A stretch of DNA of 64,000 nt from DASWJZ01 sp964440525. Its GTDB lineage: Bacteria > Pseudomonadota > Alphaproteobacteria > Rhizobiales > Afifellaceae. The notes beneath the pieces were generated by a model, which was given only the letters and a program-made list of their open reading frames with translations, was not told the origin of the DNA and searched no databases. A program made the position numbers and the translations under genes. The stretch lies in contig CAYTTC010000006.1 of assembly GCA_964440525.1 (NCBI GenBank), positions 1-64,000 on the forward strand, given 5' to 3'. Positions 8,595 to 16,773 of the stretch are shown here, piece after piece (the stretch's first letter is position 1; every line of letters starts with the position of its first letter).

Positions 8595-9902
8595 TCAGAT
8601 ATCCAGCGTGTTCGCCCGCTCCCATTCGGTGAAATGCGAGGCGTAGGAGTTCCACTCCTGGTTCTTGAGCTTGAGATAGGAGGCTGAGAATTCCTCGCCG
8701 AGCGCGCCTCTCAGGCCCTTGTCCTTCTCGAAGGCGCGAAGCGCATCGAGGAGGTTGAGCGGCAGTTTTGGCGCGCCCTTCACCTTGTGGCCCTCGGCGT
8801 ACATGTCGATGTCGTAGCGTTTTCCCGGATCGGCATTCGTGGCGATGCCGTCGATGCCGGCGGCGAGGATCGCGGCCTGCAGGAGATAGGGGTTCGCCGC
8901 ACCGTCCGGCAGGCGCAGTTCGAAGCGCCCAGGCCCCGGCACGCGCACCATGTGGGTGCGGTTGTTGCCGGTCCAGGTGATCGAGTTCGGCGACCAGGTG
9001 GCGCCCGAAACCGTCCGCGGCGCGTTGATGCGCTTGTAGCTGTTCACCGTCGGATTGGTGATCGCGGCCATTCCGGTCGCGTGGCTCATGATGCCGCCGA
9101 GGAAGTGATAGCCCTGCGCCGACAGGCCGAGCTCGTTCTTGTCGTCAGCAAAAGTGTTCTTCTTTCCGGCTTTGTCCCAGATCGAAAGATGCACGTGGCA
9201 GCCGGAGCCGGTCAGACGGGCGAAGGGTTTTGGCATGAACGTCGCGCGCAGCCCGTGATTCTCGGCGACCGATTTCACCATGAACTTGAAGAAGGAGTGG
9301 CGATCGGCGGTGACGAGCGCGTCGGCAAAATTCCAGTTCATCTCGAACTGGCCATTCGCGTCCTCGTGGTCGTTCTGGTACGGCCCCCAACCGAGCGACA
9401 GCATGTTGTCGCAGATCTCGGCGATCACGTCGTAGCGGCGCATCAGCGCCTGCTGGTCGTAGCAGGGCTTTGTCGCGGTGTCGTATTCGTCGGAGATCGC
9501 CTGGCCGTCCTTCGTAATGAGAAAAAACTCGGCCTCCACGCCCGACTTCATGCGCAGGCCTTTTGCGGCAGCGTCGGCGACTACCTTTTTCAACACGAAG
9601 CGCGGCGCCTGCTCGACGAGCTTGCCGTCCATGACGCTGTCGGATGCGACCCAGGCGACCTCCTTCTTCCAGGGAAGCTGAATGACGGAATCCGGGTCCG
9701 GCATGGCAAAAAGGTCCGGATGCGCCGGCGTCATGTCGAGCCAGGTGGCGAAGCCGGCAAAGCCGGCGCCGTCCTTCTGCATGTCGGCAATCGCCGCGGC
9801 CGGCACGAGCTTCGCGCGCTGCCCACCGAAAAGGTCGGTGAACGAAATCATGAAGTAGCGGATGCCGCGGTCCTTCGCGACTTTCGCGAGATCACCTGCC
9901 AT
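8595..9902 (-). CDS. glnT: Type III glutamine synthetase / gamma-glutamylmethylamide synthetase-like
   Basis: This is a glutamine synthetase family ligase of 435 aa. It carries the ATP-grasp-like GS motifs VEAEFFL, NGQFEMNW, GSGCHVHLS and the NRTHMVRVPGPGRFELRLPDG stretch. Relatives are annotated as GlnT, or as GmaS when part of the N-methylglutamate pathway. It is the last gene of the glxB-glxC-glxD-DUF1801-glnT operon. The genes for N-methylglutamate dehydrogenase (mgdABCD) are not in the window, so I favour a glutamine/glutamate role, but ligation of methylamine instead of ammonia cannot be excluded from sequence. The neighbouring Amt gene fits either use. Confidence 0.88.
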   Translation of the reverse strand: MAGDLAKVAKDRGIRYFMISFTDLFGGQRAKLVPAAAIADMQKDGAGFAGFATWLDMTPAHPDLFAMPDPDSVIQLPWKKEVAWVASDSVMDGKLVEQAPRFVLKKVVADAAAKGLRMKSGVEAEFFLITKDGQAISDEYDTATKPCYDQQALMRRYDVIAEICDNMLSLGWGPYQNDHEDANGQFEMNWNFADALVTADRHSFFKFMVKSVAENHGLRATFMPKPFARLTGSGCHVHLSIWDKAGKKNTFADDKNELGLSAQGYHFLGGIMSHATGMAAITNPTVNSYKRINAPRTVSGATWSPNSITWTGNNRTHMVRVPGPGRFELRLPDGAANPYLLQAAILAAGIDGIATNADPGKRYDIDMYAEGHKVKGAPKLPLNLLDALRAFEKDKGLRGALGEEFSASYLKLKNQEWNSYASHFTEWERANTLDI

Positions 9903-9929
9903 CGAACTTTCCCCCCTGCCTCTCTCGGA

Positions 9930-10358
9930 CTAGCGCTTCTTCTTTGACGCTGGCGCTCTCGTCCTCGGCTTCTTCGGTATAGCCGCCTTGGCCGTTGAGC
10001 GCTCAGCGACCTCATTAGCGCGGAATCTCGCAATCTTCCCAATGAGCGTCACTGGAATGCGCTCGGAGAGCGGGAATCGTACTGTGCCTTTGCTCATTTT
10101 GTAGCGTGCAAGTTCGTCCTTGAACGCCGCCTGCGTCTTCTCGGTGACGGGATAGAGCGAGTAGTGCTCCTTCCATCCCGCGAAATAGATCACGGGCTGA
10201 CCCTCCGCCTTGAAGGCCGGGATCTGATAGGAGATCACCTCTTCGGCACGTGGCAGGGCTTTGCGAATGGTGTCACGCACGCGCTCAAGCGTGGCCTGCA
10301 CGGCTTCGGGCTGTGAGGCGATGTACTGGTCCACGGACTTGAAGTCGGTCTTGGCCAT
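9930..10358 (-). CDS. DUF1801 (YdhG-like) small protein
   Basis: The 142-aa protein has a DUF1801/YdhG domain, with ISYQIPAF and the SLYPV and GTVRFPL motifs in about residues 1-110. Members have been described as frataxin-like iron chaperones, but the function is not well established. A basic Lys/Arg/Ala/Pro-rich tail (about 118-142) follows, which may bind nucleic acid or simply be a flexible end. It sits inside the nitrogen operon, 14 bases after glxD and 27 bases before glnT. That position is unusual for this family and suggests co-transcription, though not necessarily a shared function. Confidence 0.85.
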   Translation of the reverse strand: MAKTDFKSVDQYIASQPEAVQATLERVRDTIRKALPRAEEVISYQIPAFKAEGQPVIYFAGWKEHYSLYPVTEKTQAAFKDELARYKMSKGTVRFPLSERIPVTLIGKIARFRANEVAERSTAKAAIPKKPRTRAPASKKKR

Positions 10359-10372
10359 CCTCGTTCTCCTGA

Positions 10373-11701
10373 CTAGAGCATTCCCATCCCCGGGACCCAG
10401 CTCGTGCCGGCGAGCGGCACGCGCGCCATCGCCGCCGCTTCGATGGTCAGCGCGCAGAGGTCCTCCGGCTCGAGATTGTGCACATGGTTCTTGCCGCAGG
10501 CGCGCGCGATGGTCTGCGCCTCGAGCGTCATGACCTTGAGATAGTTGGCGAGTCGCCGGCCGGCGCGCACCGGATCGAGCCGCGCCGCAAGCTCCGGGTC
10601 CTGCGTAGTAATGCCGGCCGGGTCGCGTCCCTCGTGCCAGTCGTCGTAGCAGCCGGCGCGCGTGCCGAGTTTCCGATACTCATCCTCAAACGCCGGGTCA
10701 TTGTCGCCGATCGCGACGAGCGCCGCCGTGCCGATCGACACGGCGTCGGCGCCAAGCGCCAGCGCCTTCGCAACGTCGGCACCCGAACGAATCCCGCCGG
10801 AAATGATGAGCTGCACTTTTCTGTGCATGCCGAGCTCCTGCAGCGCCTGCACCGCGGGCCTGACGCAAGCGAGCGTCGGCTGGCCGACATGCTCGATAAA
10901 AACCTCCTGCGTCGCCGCCGTGCCGCCCTGCATGCCGTCGACCACCACCACGTCGGCGCCGGCCTTCACCGCCAAGGCCACGTCGTAATAGGGCCGCGCG
11001 CCGCCGACTTTCACGTAGATCGGCTTCTCCCAATCGGTGATCTCGCGGAGCTCGTGGATCTTGATCTCCATGTCGTCCGGTCCGGTCCAATCGGGATGCC
11101 GGCAGGCGGAGCGCTGGTCGATGCCTTTCGGCAGCGTGCGCATCTCGGCAACGCGATCGGATATCTTTTGGCCCAAGAGCATGCCGCCTCCGCCGGGTTT
11201 TGCGCCCTGGCCGACGACGATCTCGATCGCATCTGCCGCTCGGAGATCGTCCGGGTTCATGCCGTAGCGCGACGGCAGATATTGATAGACGAGCTGCCTG
11301 GAATGCCCGCGCTCCTCCTGCGTCATGCCGCCGTCGCCGGTCGTGGTCGACGTGCCGGCGAGCGTCGCGCCGCGCCCGAGCGCCTCCTTGGCCTGGGCGG
11401 AGAGCGAGCCAAAACTCATGCCGGCGATCGTGATCGGAATTTTCAGCTCGATTGGCTTCTTCGCGAAGCGCGTGCCGAGCACGACATCTGTGCCGCAGCG
11501 CTCGCGATAACCCTCCAGCGGATAGCGCGAGATCGACGCGCCGAGAAAGAGGAGGTCGTCGAAACTGGGCAGTTTTCGCTTCGCGCCAGCGCCGCGGATA
11601 TCGTAGATGCCGGTGATCGCCGCGCGGCGGATTTCCGAGAGCGTGTAATCGTCGAAGGTGGCGGACGCGCGCGGCGTGGTGGGCGGATTCTGATAGGTCA
11701 T
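10373..11701 (-). CDS. glxD: FMN-binding glutamate synthase-like subunit GlxD
   Basis: The 442-aa protein corresponds to the FMN/iron-sulfur central domain of glutamate synthase as a separate subunit (GlxD, or MgsC in methylamine users). Glutamate-synthase signatures include GMSFGSLS, the glycine-rich GQGAKPGGGGML, YVKVGG, VVVDGMQGGTAAT and SGGIRSGADVAKALALGADAV, which form the TIM-barrel FMN site. A cysteine set near the C-terminal half (AGC, ARACG, DLCAL) could hold part of a cluster. Together with GlxB (amidotransferase) and GlxC (GXGXG helix) it rebuilds a split glutamate-synthase-like enzyme. It follows glxC by nine bases. Confidence 0.92.
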   Translation of the reverse strand: MTYQNPPTTPRASATFDDYTLSEIRRAAITGIYDIRGAGAKRKLPSFDDLLFLGASISRYPLEGYRERCGTDVVLGTRFAKKPIELKIPITIAGMSFGSLSAQAKEALGRGATLAGTSTTTGDGGMTQEERGHSRQLVYQYLPSRYGMNPDDLRAADAIEIVVGQGAKPGGGGMLLGQKISDRVAEMRTLPKGIDQRSACRHPDWTGPDDMEIKIHELREITDWEKPIYVKVGGARPYYDVALAVKAGADVVVVDGMQGGTAATQEVFIEHVGQPTLACVRPAVQALQELGMHRKVQLIISGGIRSGADVAKALALGADAVSIGTAALVAIGDNDPAFEDEYRKLGTRAGCYDDWHEGRDPAGITTQDPELAARLDPVRAGRRLANYLKVMTLEAQTIARACGKNHVHNLEPEDLCALTIEAAAMARVPLAGTSWVPGMGML

Positions 11702-11710
11702 CTTTCGCCC

Positions 11711-12397
11711 CTAATACGCATCCGCGTTGTCGATGTTGAAATTGTAGAGCTTTCGCGCCGAACCGTAGCGACGGAACTCGCTTGGCTTGGCGCCATTCAG
11801 ACCGGCCTTCTCCAGGAGCTGATTGACGAGTTCCTCGTGCTCGGGCCGCATCTCCTTCTCGATGCAATCGGCGCCAAGGCCTTTCACCTTGCCACGCACG
11901 AAGAGCCGCGCCTCGTAGATCGAATCGCCGAGCGCGTCGCCGGCATCGCCGAGCACGACGAGATTGCCGGACTGCGCCATGAAGGCCGACATGTGGCCGA
12001 TGCGACCCCTCACCACGATGTCGATGCCCTTCATCGAAATACCGCAGCGCGACGAGGCGTTGCCCTCGATGACCAAAAGCCCGCCGCGGCCGGTGGCGCC
12101 GGCGTACTGGCTCGCGTCCCCCTTCACCACGATCATGCCCGACATCATGTTCTCGCCGACGCCGGGGCCGGCGCTGCCGTCGACCACGATCGTCGCATCC
12201 TTGTTCATGCCGGCGCAGTAGTAGCCGACGCTCCCCTTGATCTCGACGCGTAGCGGCGCATCGATTCCGACCGCCACGGCGTGATGTCCCTTCGGGTTCA
12301 GCACCAGCCAGTCGAGCTCGTTGGTGCCGGGCTTCAGGCCATGCAGCATCTGATTGAGCTCGCGGAGCGACGTCGTGGCGAGGTCCACCGTCGGCAT
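11711..12397 (-). CDS. glxC: Glutamate synthase C-terminal (GXGXG) domain protein GlxC
   Basis: The 228-aa protein is a stand-alone GXGXG beta-helix domain, which in glutamate synthase is the C-terminal structural domain of the large subunit. Repeats such as GSVGYYCAG, GSAGPGVGEN, GATGRGGLLVIEG and GDAGDALGD show the regular glycine turns. It lies between glxB (stop at 12401, three bases before this ATG) and glxD, so the three subunits are made from one message. It has no catalytic residues of its own and should act as the scaffold linking the amidotransferase and FMN parts. Confidence 0.92.
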   Translation of the reverse strand: MPTVDLATTSLRELNQMLHGLKPGTNELDWLVLNPKGHHAVAVGIDAPLRVEIKGSVGYYCAGMNKDATIVVDGSAGPGVGENMMSGMIVVKGDASQYAGATGRGGLLVIEGNASSRCGISMKGIDIVVRGRIGHMSAFMAQSGNLVVLGDAGDALGDSIYEARLFVRGKVKGLGADCIEKEMRPEHEELVNQLLEKAGLNGAKPSEFRRYGSARKLYNFNIDNADAY

Positions 12398-12400
12398 CGT

Positions 12401-13297
12401 CTAGTGTTCCCAGAAATAGACGGTCGCCGGCTCGGGCTCCCACACTTTCGCGCTTTCGATGCCGGGAAGATCGACGAGCGCGCGATACTCGGAGCCGAAG
12501 GCGACATACTGATCGGTCTCCGCGAGCACCGCCGGCTTGCAGGCGATCGGATCGCGGAGCACGCCGAAGCCGGTCTTGGTGCCGACCACGAACGTGTAGA
12601 AGCCGTCGAGATCGCCGAGGCTCTTTTCGAGAGCCTCGGCGAGATTCATTCCCTGGTTCATGCGCCAGGTGAGGTAGGCGGCCGCGACCTCGGTGTCGTT
12701 CTCAGTCTCGAAGCTCATGCCATCGTGGATCAGCTCGCGGCGAAGATTATTGTGGTTCGACAGCGAGCCGTTATGGACGAGACACTCGTCCGGCCCGGTG
12801 GAAAAGGGATGCGCGCCGAGCGTCGTCACCGCCGATTCCGTCGCCATGCGGGTGTGGCCGATTCCGTGCGTGCCGGTCATGTGTTCGAGATCGAAACGGC
12901 GTGACACGTCGGTCGGATAGCCGACCTCCTTGTAAATCTCGATCGCGTCTCCGGCGCCCATTATTCTCAAGCGCGTATTGAGTTTTCGGATGGCCTGTCG
13001 CGCCGCATCGAGCTTGTCGATCGGAAAGCTCACCACCGCATGCGTGTCCCTGACCGCGATCTCGACCTTCGCGCCGATCGCGCGCCCCAGCAAATCGGCG
13101 AGGTCAGCAAAATCCTCAACCGGTTCGGACGACTGGACCGTGATTTTGCCGATCCCGTCATCGGCGTTGCTGTAGATCGCGAAACCAGCGCTATCCGGCC
13201 CGCGGTCGCCTAGCTTGGCGAGCATATCCGCCAGCATGGCTCCGAGTTTTGGCTGAAGCGTCTGGTCCTTCAGAAACAGTCCGACGATGCCGCACAT
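12401..13297 (-). CDS. glxB: Class II glutamine amidotransferase subunit GlxB
   Basis: This is the Ntn-type amidotransferase subunit of the split glutamate-synthase-like enzyme (GlxB, or MgsA in methylamine users). The ATG at 13297 puts the nucleophile Cys at position 2 (MCGIVG), as the family requires after Met removal. Start codons further upstream would bury it. Other expected motifs are GDRGPDSAG, THGIGHTRMATES and HNGSLSNHNNLR. It is the first gene of the operon, divergent from the XRE-cupin regulator, and at 298 aa is the usual length for the subunit. Confidence 0.93.
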   Translation of the reverse strand: MCGIVGLFLKDQTLQPKLGAMLADMLAKLGDRGPDSAGFAIYSNADDGIGKITVQSSEPVEDFADLADLLGRAIGAKVEIAVRDTHAVVSFPIDKLDAARQAIRKLNTRLRIMGAGDAIEIYKEVGYPTDVSRRFDLEHMTGTHGIGHTRMATESAVTTLGAHPFSTGPDECLVHNGSLSNHNNLRRELIHDGMSFETENDTEVAAAYLTWRMNQGMNLAEALEKSLGDLDGFYTFVVGTKTGFGVLRDPIACKPAVLAETDQYVAFGSEYRALVDLPGIESAKVWEPEPATVYFWEH

Positions 13298-13488
13298 TTG
13301 TCGCTTCCGATCGGGGTTGCAGGCTAAAAGGTCGATCAAATCTCGATCCGGCGGGAGAAGAGATAGCAGGTGGCGAAAGCACGCTCAATCGGAAAGAATA
13401 AAAGTTTCCCCCTATGAAACAGGGTGGTAGAGTCCCGCTACGCGGTCGGCAACCGACACGCGAGAATCAGGAGACCGGGGACGCAGCC
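13298..13488. promoter_or_regulatory. Divergent promoter region glxB / XRE regulator with small inverted repeat
   Basis: This 191-base gap must hold promoters for both the glx operon and the regulator. A short inverted repeat, GTTTC at 13404-13408 and GAAAC at 13416-13420 separated by seven bases, is a plausible operator for the XRE-cupin protein. I see no confident sigma-54 box. The operator call rests on symmetry and position only. Confidence 0.4.
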
Positions 13489-14154
13489 ATGCGGACGGGA
13501 TCGGCAAAGCACGCGCTAGAGGAGCCCTCGGCGGAGACTGGTCAGGACCCGCACCAGATCGGCGGAGCTCGCGACAACACGCTCGAAGTGTCGATCGGCC
13601 GCGAGGTTCACTCGTTCCGCACAAAACTCGGCATCACCGTCGCCGACCTCGCCGCTGCGGCGAAGCTTTCCCCCGGCATGCTGTCGAAGATCGAGAACGG
13701 CCTCACTTCACCCTCGCTCACCACGCTGAAGATGCTTTCAGTCGCGCTCGGCGTGCCCGTCACTGCCTTCTTCCGCCGCTACGAGGAGCGCCGCGACGCC
13801 GTCTTCGTGCGCGCCGGACAGGGCCTCGTCATCGAGCGCCGCGGCACGCGCGCCGGGCACCAGTATCAGCTGCTCGGCCATACCGGCGGCGTCACCGGCC
13901 GCGTCGTGGTGGAGCCCTATCTCATCACGCTCACCGAGGAATCGGATGTCTTCCCGCTCTTCCAGCACTCGGGGCTCGAATTCATCCATATGCTGGAGGG
14001 CGAGGTCGTCTACCGCCACGCCGACCGGCTCTATCCGCTGCTCCCAGGCGACAGCCTCTTCTTCGACGCCGACGCGCCGCATGGTCCTGAGGAGCTCCGA
14101 AAGCTGCCGATCCGGTTTCTGTCGGTGATCTCCTATGCGCGGGACGAGAGCTGA
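13489..14154 (+). CDS. XRE-family HTH regulator with C-terminal cupin
   Basis: The 221-aa protein has an XRE helix-turn-helix at about residues 40-95 (GITVADLAAAAKLSPGMLSK, then NGLTSPSLTTLKMLS) and a cupin_2 domain at about 140-215 (GLEFIHMLEGEV, LLPGDSLFFDADAPHG). Such fusions sense small ligands through the cupin and usually control an adjacent operon. Here the divergent glxBCD-glnT operon is the obvious target. I used ATG 13489 with AGGAG about 15 bases upstream. An ATG at 13414 adds 25 residues of low-complexity sequence and lies inside the inverted repeat. Confidence 0.9.
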   Translation: MRTGSAKHALEEPSAETGQDPHQIGGARDNTLEVSIGREVHSFRTKLGITVADLAAAAKLSPGMLSKIENGLTSPSLTTLKMLSVALGVPVTAFFRRYEERRDAVFVRAGQGLVIERRGTRAGHQYQLLGHTGGVTGRVVVEPYLITLTEESDVFPLFQHSGLEFIHMLEGEVVYRHADRLYPLLPGDSLFFDADAPHGPEELRKLPIRFLSVISYARDES

Positions 14155-14334
14155 GCGGCCTCGCGGCTGGAAGGCTCGGCTCGTGGGATGACGTGATCTG
14201 CTTCACTCGGCCGAAGCCTCGTGAGAATTCGCGCTGGCGTGCTGTCGCCTGCCTCCTTGGGCGATCGCCGAATATTCCCACAAAATGCGAACGCCGGCGT
14301 TGCCGCCGAAGCTCCCACTAGGTCTCGAACTGGC

Positions 14335-14571
14335 CTACATCCGCTCGGGCGGATGCTCGGAAAGCACTGCCTTTTGGAGATTGTCGCCTTGCCGCAGCAT
14401 CCGCGCTGCCTCGTCTTGCAGGCGCACTTCCTCCCGCAGCTGAAGAACGTGCCAGCCGATCCAGAAGATGAAGGCGAGGATGACCATCGGCACTTCCCAC
14501 CCCACGAAGGGGTAGATCGGGCCGATGTCGAACATGTTGCCGTTCCAATCGGTGAAATTTGCGGTCGACAT
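14335..14571 (-). CDS. Small single-span membrane protein next to amt
   Basis: The 78-aa product has one clear transmembrane segment (PMVILAFIFWIGWHVLQL, about residues 28-45) followed by a charged, probably helical tail. It starts 23 bases after the amt stop, so it is likely co-transcribed. I do not recognise a named family. Size, topology and position suggest an accessory or regulatory partner of the transporter, which is inference. Confidence 0.7.
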   Translation of the reverse strand: MSTANFTDWNGNMFDIGPIYPFVGWEVPMVILAFIFWIGWHVLQLREEVRLQDEAARMLRQGDNLQKAVLSEHPPERM

Positions 14572-14594
14572 GATGGGGATCTCCGATTCTGGAT

Positions 14595-16052
14595 TTATTC
14601 TGCCGGTTGCGGTGCGCGGGATCCGGCGCCTGGCCGGGATGGCGTGGTGACGCGCGCTTCCTGGGCGAGAACCGCGCGCATTTCATCATCGTCTCGGACG
14701 GTCGCCTCATGCATGGCATAGTCGAGGCCGGCGAGCTCAACCTCCCGCGGAATACGCAGCAAGCCGAGCTGCTTCAGAATCCAGGAGACGACATAGCCTG
14801 GAATGAACCCGAGCACGAAGAACATGATGATGGCGCCGACGAACTGGCCCCAGGGCGTGACCCGGGCCCAAGGCTCCACATGCCCGAGCAGCGCGTCGGG
14901 GGACGCCGGATATCCCCAGAGCACGAAGCCGGCGACGACGACGCCCAAAAAGCCGGTATAGCCGTGCACCGCCACCGCTCCGACCGCGTCGTCGATCTTG
15001 AAGCGCTTCTCCACCCAGTAATGCATCTTGTAAATGACCACGACGATCGCCGCGGCGATGATCATCGCCTGGATCGGGTGATAGAGGTCGTTGCCGGCCG
15101 ACGTGCCTATGATCCCCGCCAGCCCGCCGGAAAATGTCCAGTACGGATCGGCCTTGGAGACCAGATAGCCGGCCATCAACCCACCGCACAACGCCATGAT
15201 GAAGTTGAAGGTGATGGCGGAGAGCGTCGTTGGCTGCAGGTAGATATTGGTTGCCGACCAAAACACGCCGTCGCCCGGCTGCACGTCGTAGATCGGGATG
15301 TTGCAGGCGGCGTAGAAGCCCCAGAAGCCCGTGTAGATCAGGAAGAGGCCGATGCAGACCAGCCAGATGTTCTGTGGCGGGATGTTGCGCGGCGTCCCGT
15401 CATCCCTGAATTTGCCGATGCGCGGCCCGAGGTTGATCAGCACCGCGAGGCAAGTGCCACCGGCGATCGCATGCACCACGCCCGACGCATAGGCGTCGTG
15501 GTAGCCGAGCAACTGCACCATCCAGCCGGCTGGATGCCAGCCCCAGGCGGCATCGATGATCCAGGTGACGGAACCGACCAGCACGGCGATGATCCAGAAC
15601 GCGCCGGAGCGCATGCGCTCGATGATGGAGCCCGAAACGATCGAGGCTGTGGTCCAGGAGAACAGCAGGAACGCCCCAAAGAACACACCGTTCAGCCGCG
15701 CCCACAAGGCTGTATCGGCGGGCGTGATGTCGGTCTGCACCGGGTTGCCGCCCATATGAGCAGCCATCAGTTCGTTCCACGGCTCGGCGAAACGCGCCGG
15801 AACGAGCCCGCCGGTGATCCCGGGGCCGTTCACCATCGCGGAATAGAACCACCATCCGAAGAGATAGAAGCTGACGCCGACGACCGGAATCACCATCGCG
15901 TTCTTCATCAGCGTGGTCAGATGATTCTTGCGGCGAGATACGCCGACTTCATAGGTGCAGAAGCCGACGTGGATCAGGAACATCATGACGATCGTGATCC
16001 AGTAATAGGTCTCGGTGAAGAGCACCTGTAACGCCGTAATGTCGTTGTCCAT
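14595..16052 (-). CDS. amtB: Ammonium transporter (Amt family)
   Basis: This is an inner-membrane Amt/MEP/Rh channel of 485 aa with about eleven hydrophobic segments. The pore twin histidines are visible as H194 (GVVHAIAGG) and H363 (VAVHGYTGF), and the conserved Asp before the first one (YHDAYAS) is kept. The segment around H194 is atypical, with AIAGG where housekeeping AmtB has a Ile-Asn-Ala-Gly pattern. The N-terminal region has an extended loop rich in Asn, Pro and Asp. These points suggest a divergent subfamily, possibly for ammonium or methylammonium, used with the adjacent glx/glnT genes. No glnK is next to it. Confidence 0.92.
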   Translation of the reverse strand: MDNDITALQVLFTETYYWITIVMMFLIHVGFCTYEVGVSRRKNHLTTLMKNAMVIPVVGVSFYLFGWWFYSAMVNGPGITGGLVPARFAEPWNELMAAHMGGNPVQTDITPADTALWARLNGVFFGAFLLFSWTTASIVSGSIIERMRSGAFWIIAVLVGSVTWIIDAAWGWHPAGWMVQLLGYHDAYASGVVHAIAGGTCLAVLINLGPRIGKFRDDGTPRNIPPQNIWLVCIGLFLIYTGFWGFYAACNIPIYDVQPGDGVFWSATNIYLQPTTLSAITFNFIMALCGGLMAGYLVSKADPYWTFSGGLAGIIGTSAGNDLYHPIQAMIIAAAIVVVIYKMHYWVEKRFKIDDAVGAVAVHGYTGFLGVVVAGFVLWGYPASPDALLGHVEPWARVTPWGQFVGAIIMFFVLGFIPGYVVSWILKQLGLLRIPREVELAGLDYAMHEATVRDDDEMRAVLAQEARVTTPSRPGAGSRAPQPAE

Positions 16053-16560
16053 TCTTACGTCCCCCGTGATTTGACCTACGCCCTGTTGGGATAGGCAAAT
16101 GCCTCCGCTCCCCCGGCCCGGTCGTGGGTCAGGCGGAATTCTTGCGCCCTCGACGCAGCGCGCACTCGATTTGCGAGGATCAGGTTATGGCTGGCCATTG
16201 GACTACAGCGCCGTTCGCGACCGATCGATCGGTCGTCGCGGTCGATAGATGCCGGCCGCGATTGTGGTATCGCTGCGGCGATCGGCGACGCTTTAGGCAC
16301 CCCCCGGTGCATGCCGAAGCTCCCAGGCACTTGTTGAATGATATGAAAGTTTTTTGAAAAGGTGAAGCCATTCCATCAGGAAAGTAGAGAACCAATCTCA
16401 ACCATCGGGAACCGCTCGACAAAAGTGGTTCAGGAGGCGTTGGAATGCTGGATCCGCAGTCCACCTTATGAAGATGACTAGCGCCAAGTTAACGACGGCG
16501 ATATTGTGGGCAGCACGGAGGCCGGTGCTGACTAGAGACCGTTGGGCTGGGAGGCCTGCA
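16053..16560. other. Intergenic region between amt and the lasso-leader ORF
   Basis: These 508 bases hold the promoters for amt (minus) and the small plus-strand gene at 16561. GC drops noticeably towards the polysaccharide side. I see no convincing sigma-54 motif, RNA gene or repeat. A strong ribosome-binding site GGGAGG sits six bases before ATG 16561. Confidence 0.5.
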
Positions 16561-16755
16561 ATGATGGATATCGCAGAACCTGTCGAAAAGCAGCGATACG
16601 AGCGGCCGGAACTCAAGAGTCACGGCACTTTCGAAAGCATGACTCAGATGTCGTTCCTCGATTTTGACCGCCCTGAAGCAAGTCGGCATCGGTTTCGTGT
16701 ATGGGAACATCCCAGGCACGACTGGCAACATCACGGGGGTGGCTGCTTTTCGTAA
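16561..16755 (+). CDS. Small peptide with lasso-type RiPP leader motif
   Basis: The 64-aa product contains Y13-xx-P16-x-L18-xxx-G22-xxxxx-T28, an exact match to the YxxPxLxxxGxxxxxT leader motif that RiPP recognition elements of lasso-peptide enzymes bind. In known lasso precursors the Thr is at -2, so the core would begin near M30, with D36 as a possible ring acceptor, but a Met first residue is atypical. GGGAGG six bases before the ATG supports the start. The C-terminal half is rich in His and Arg, and the +1 frame from 16664 gives a Gly-rich hydrophobic stretch, so a recent frameshift is possible. No lasso cyclase, protease or RRE gene is present in the window. The leader match is seen; lasso product formation is inference. 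Confidence 0.65.
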   Translation: MMDIAEPVEKQRYERPELKSHGTFESMTQMSFLDFDRPEASRHRFRVWEHPRHDWQHHGGGCFS

Positions 16756-16773
16756 GTCGCAGCGTTACGCGAT

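Noticed and set aside
10478..12253. 591-codon plus-strand ORF opposite glxC/glxD
   Set aside because: The minus-strand frames have conserved glutamate-synthase motifs; this one has none.
8595..14154. Complete N-methylglutamate pathway
   Set aside because: mgdABCD-type genes are not in the window, so only the synthase-like half can be claimed.
14607..16031. 474-codon plus-strand ORF opposite amt
   Set aside because: Charged repetitive product, no membrane segments, antisense to a clear Amt.
16053..16330. Sigma-54 promoter before amt
   Set aside because: No GG-N10-GC pair with the flanking consensus at a sensible distance.
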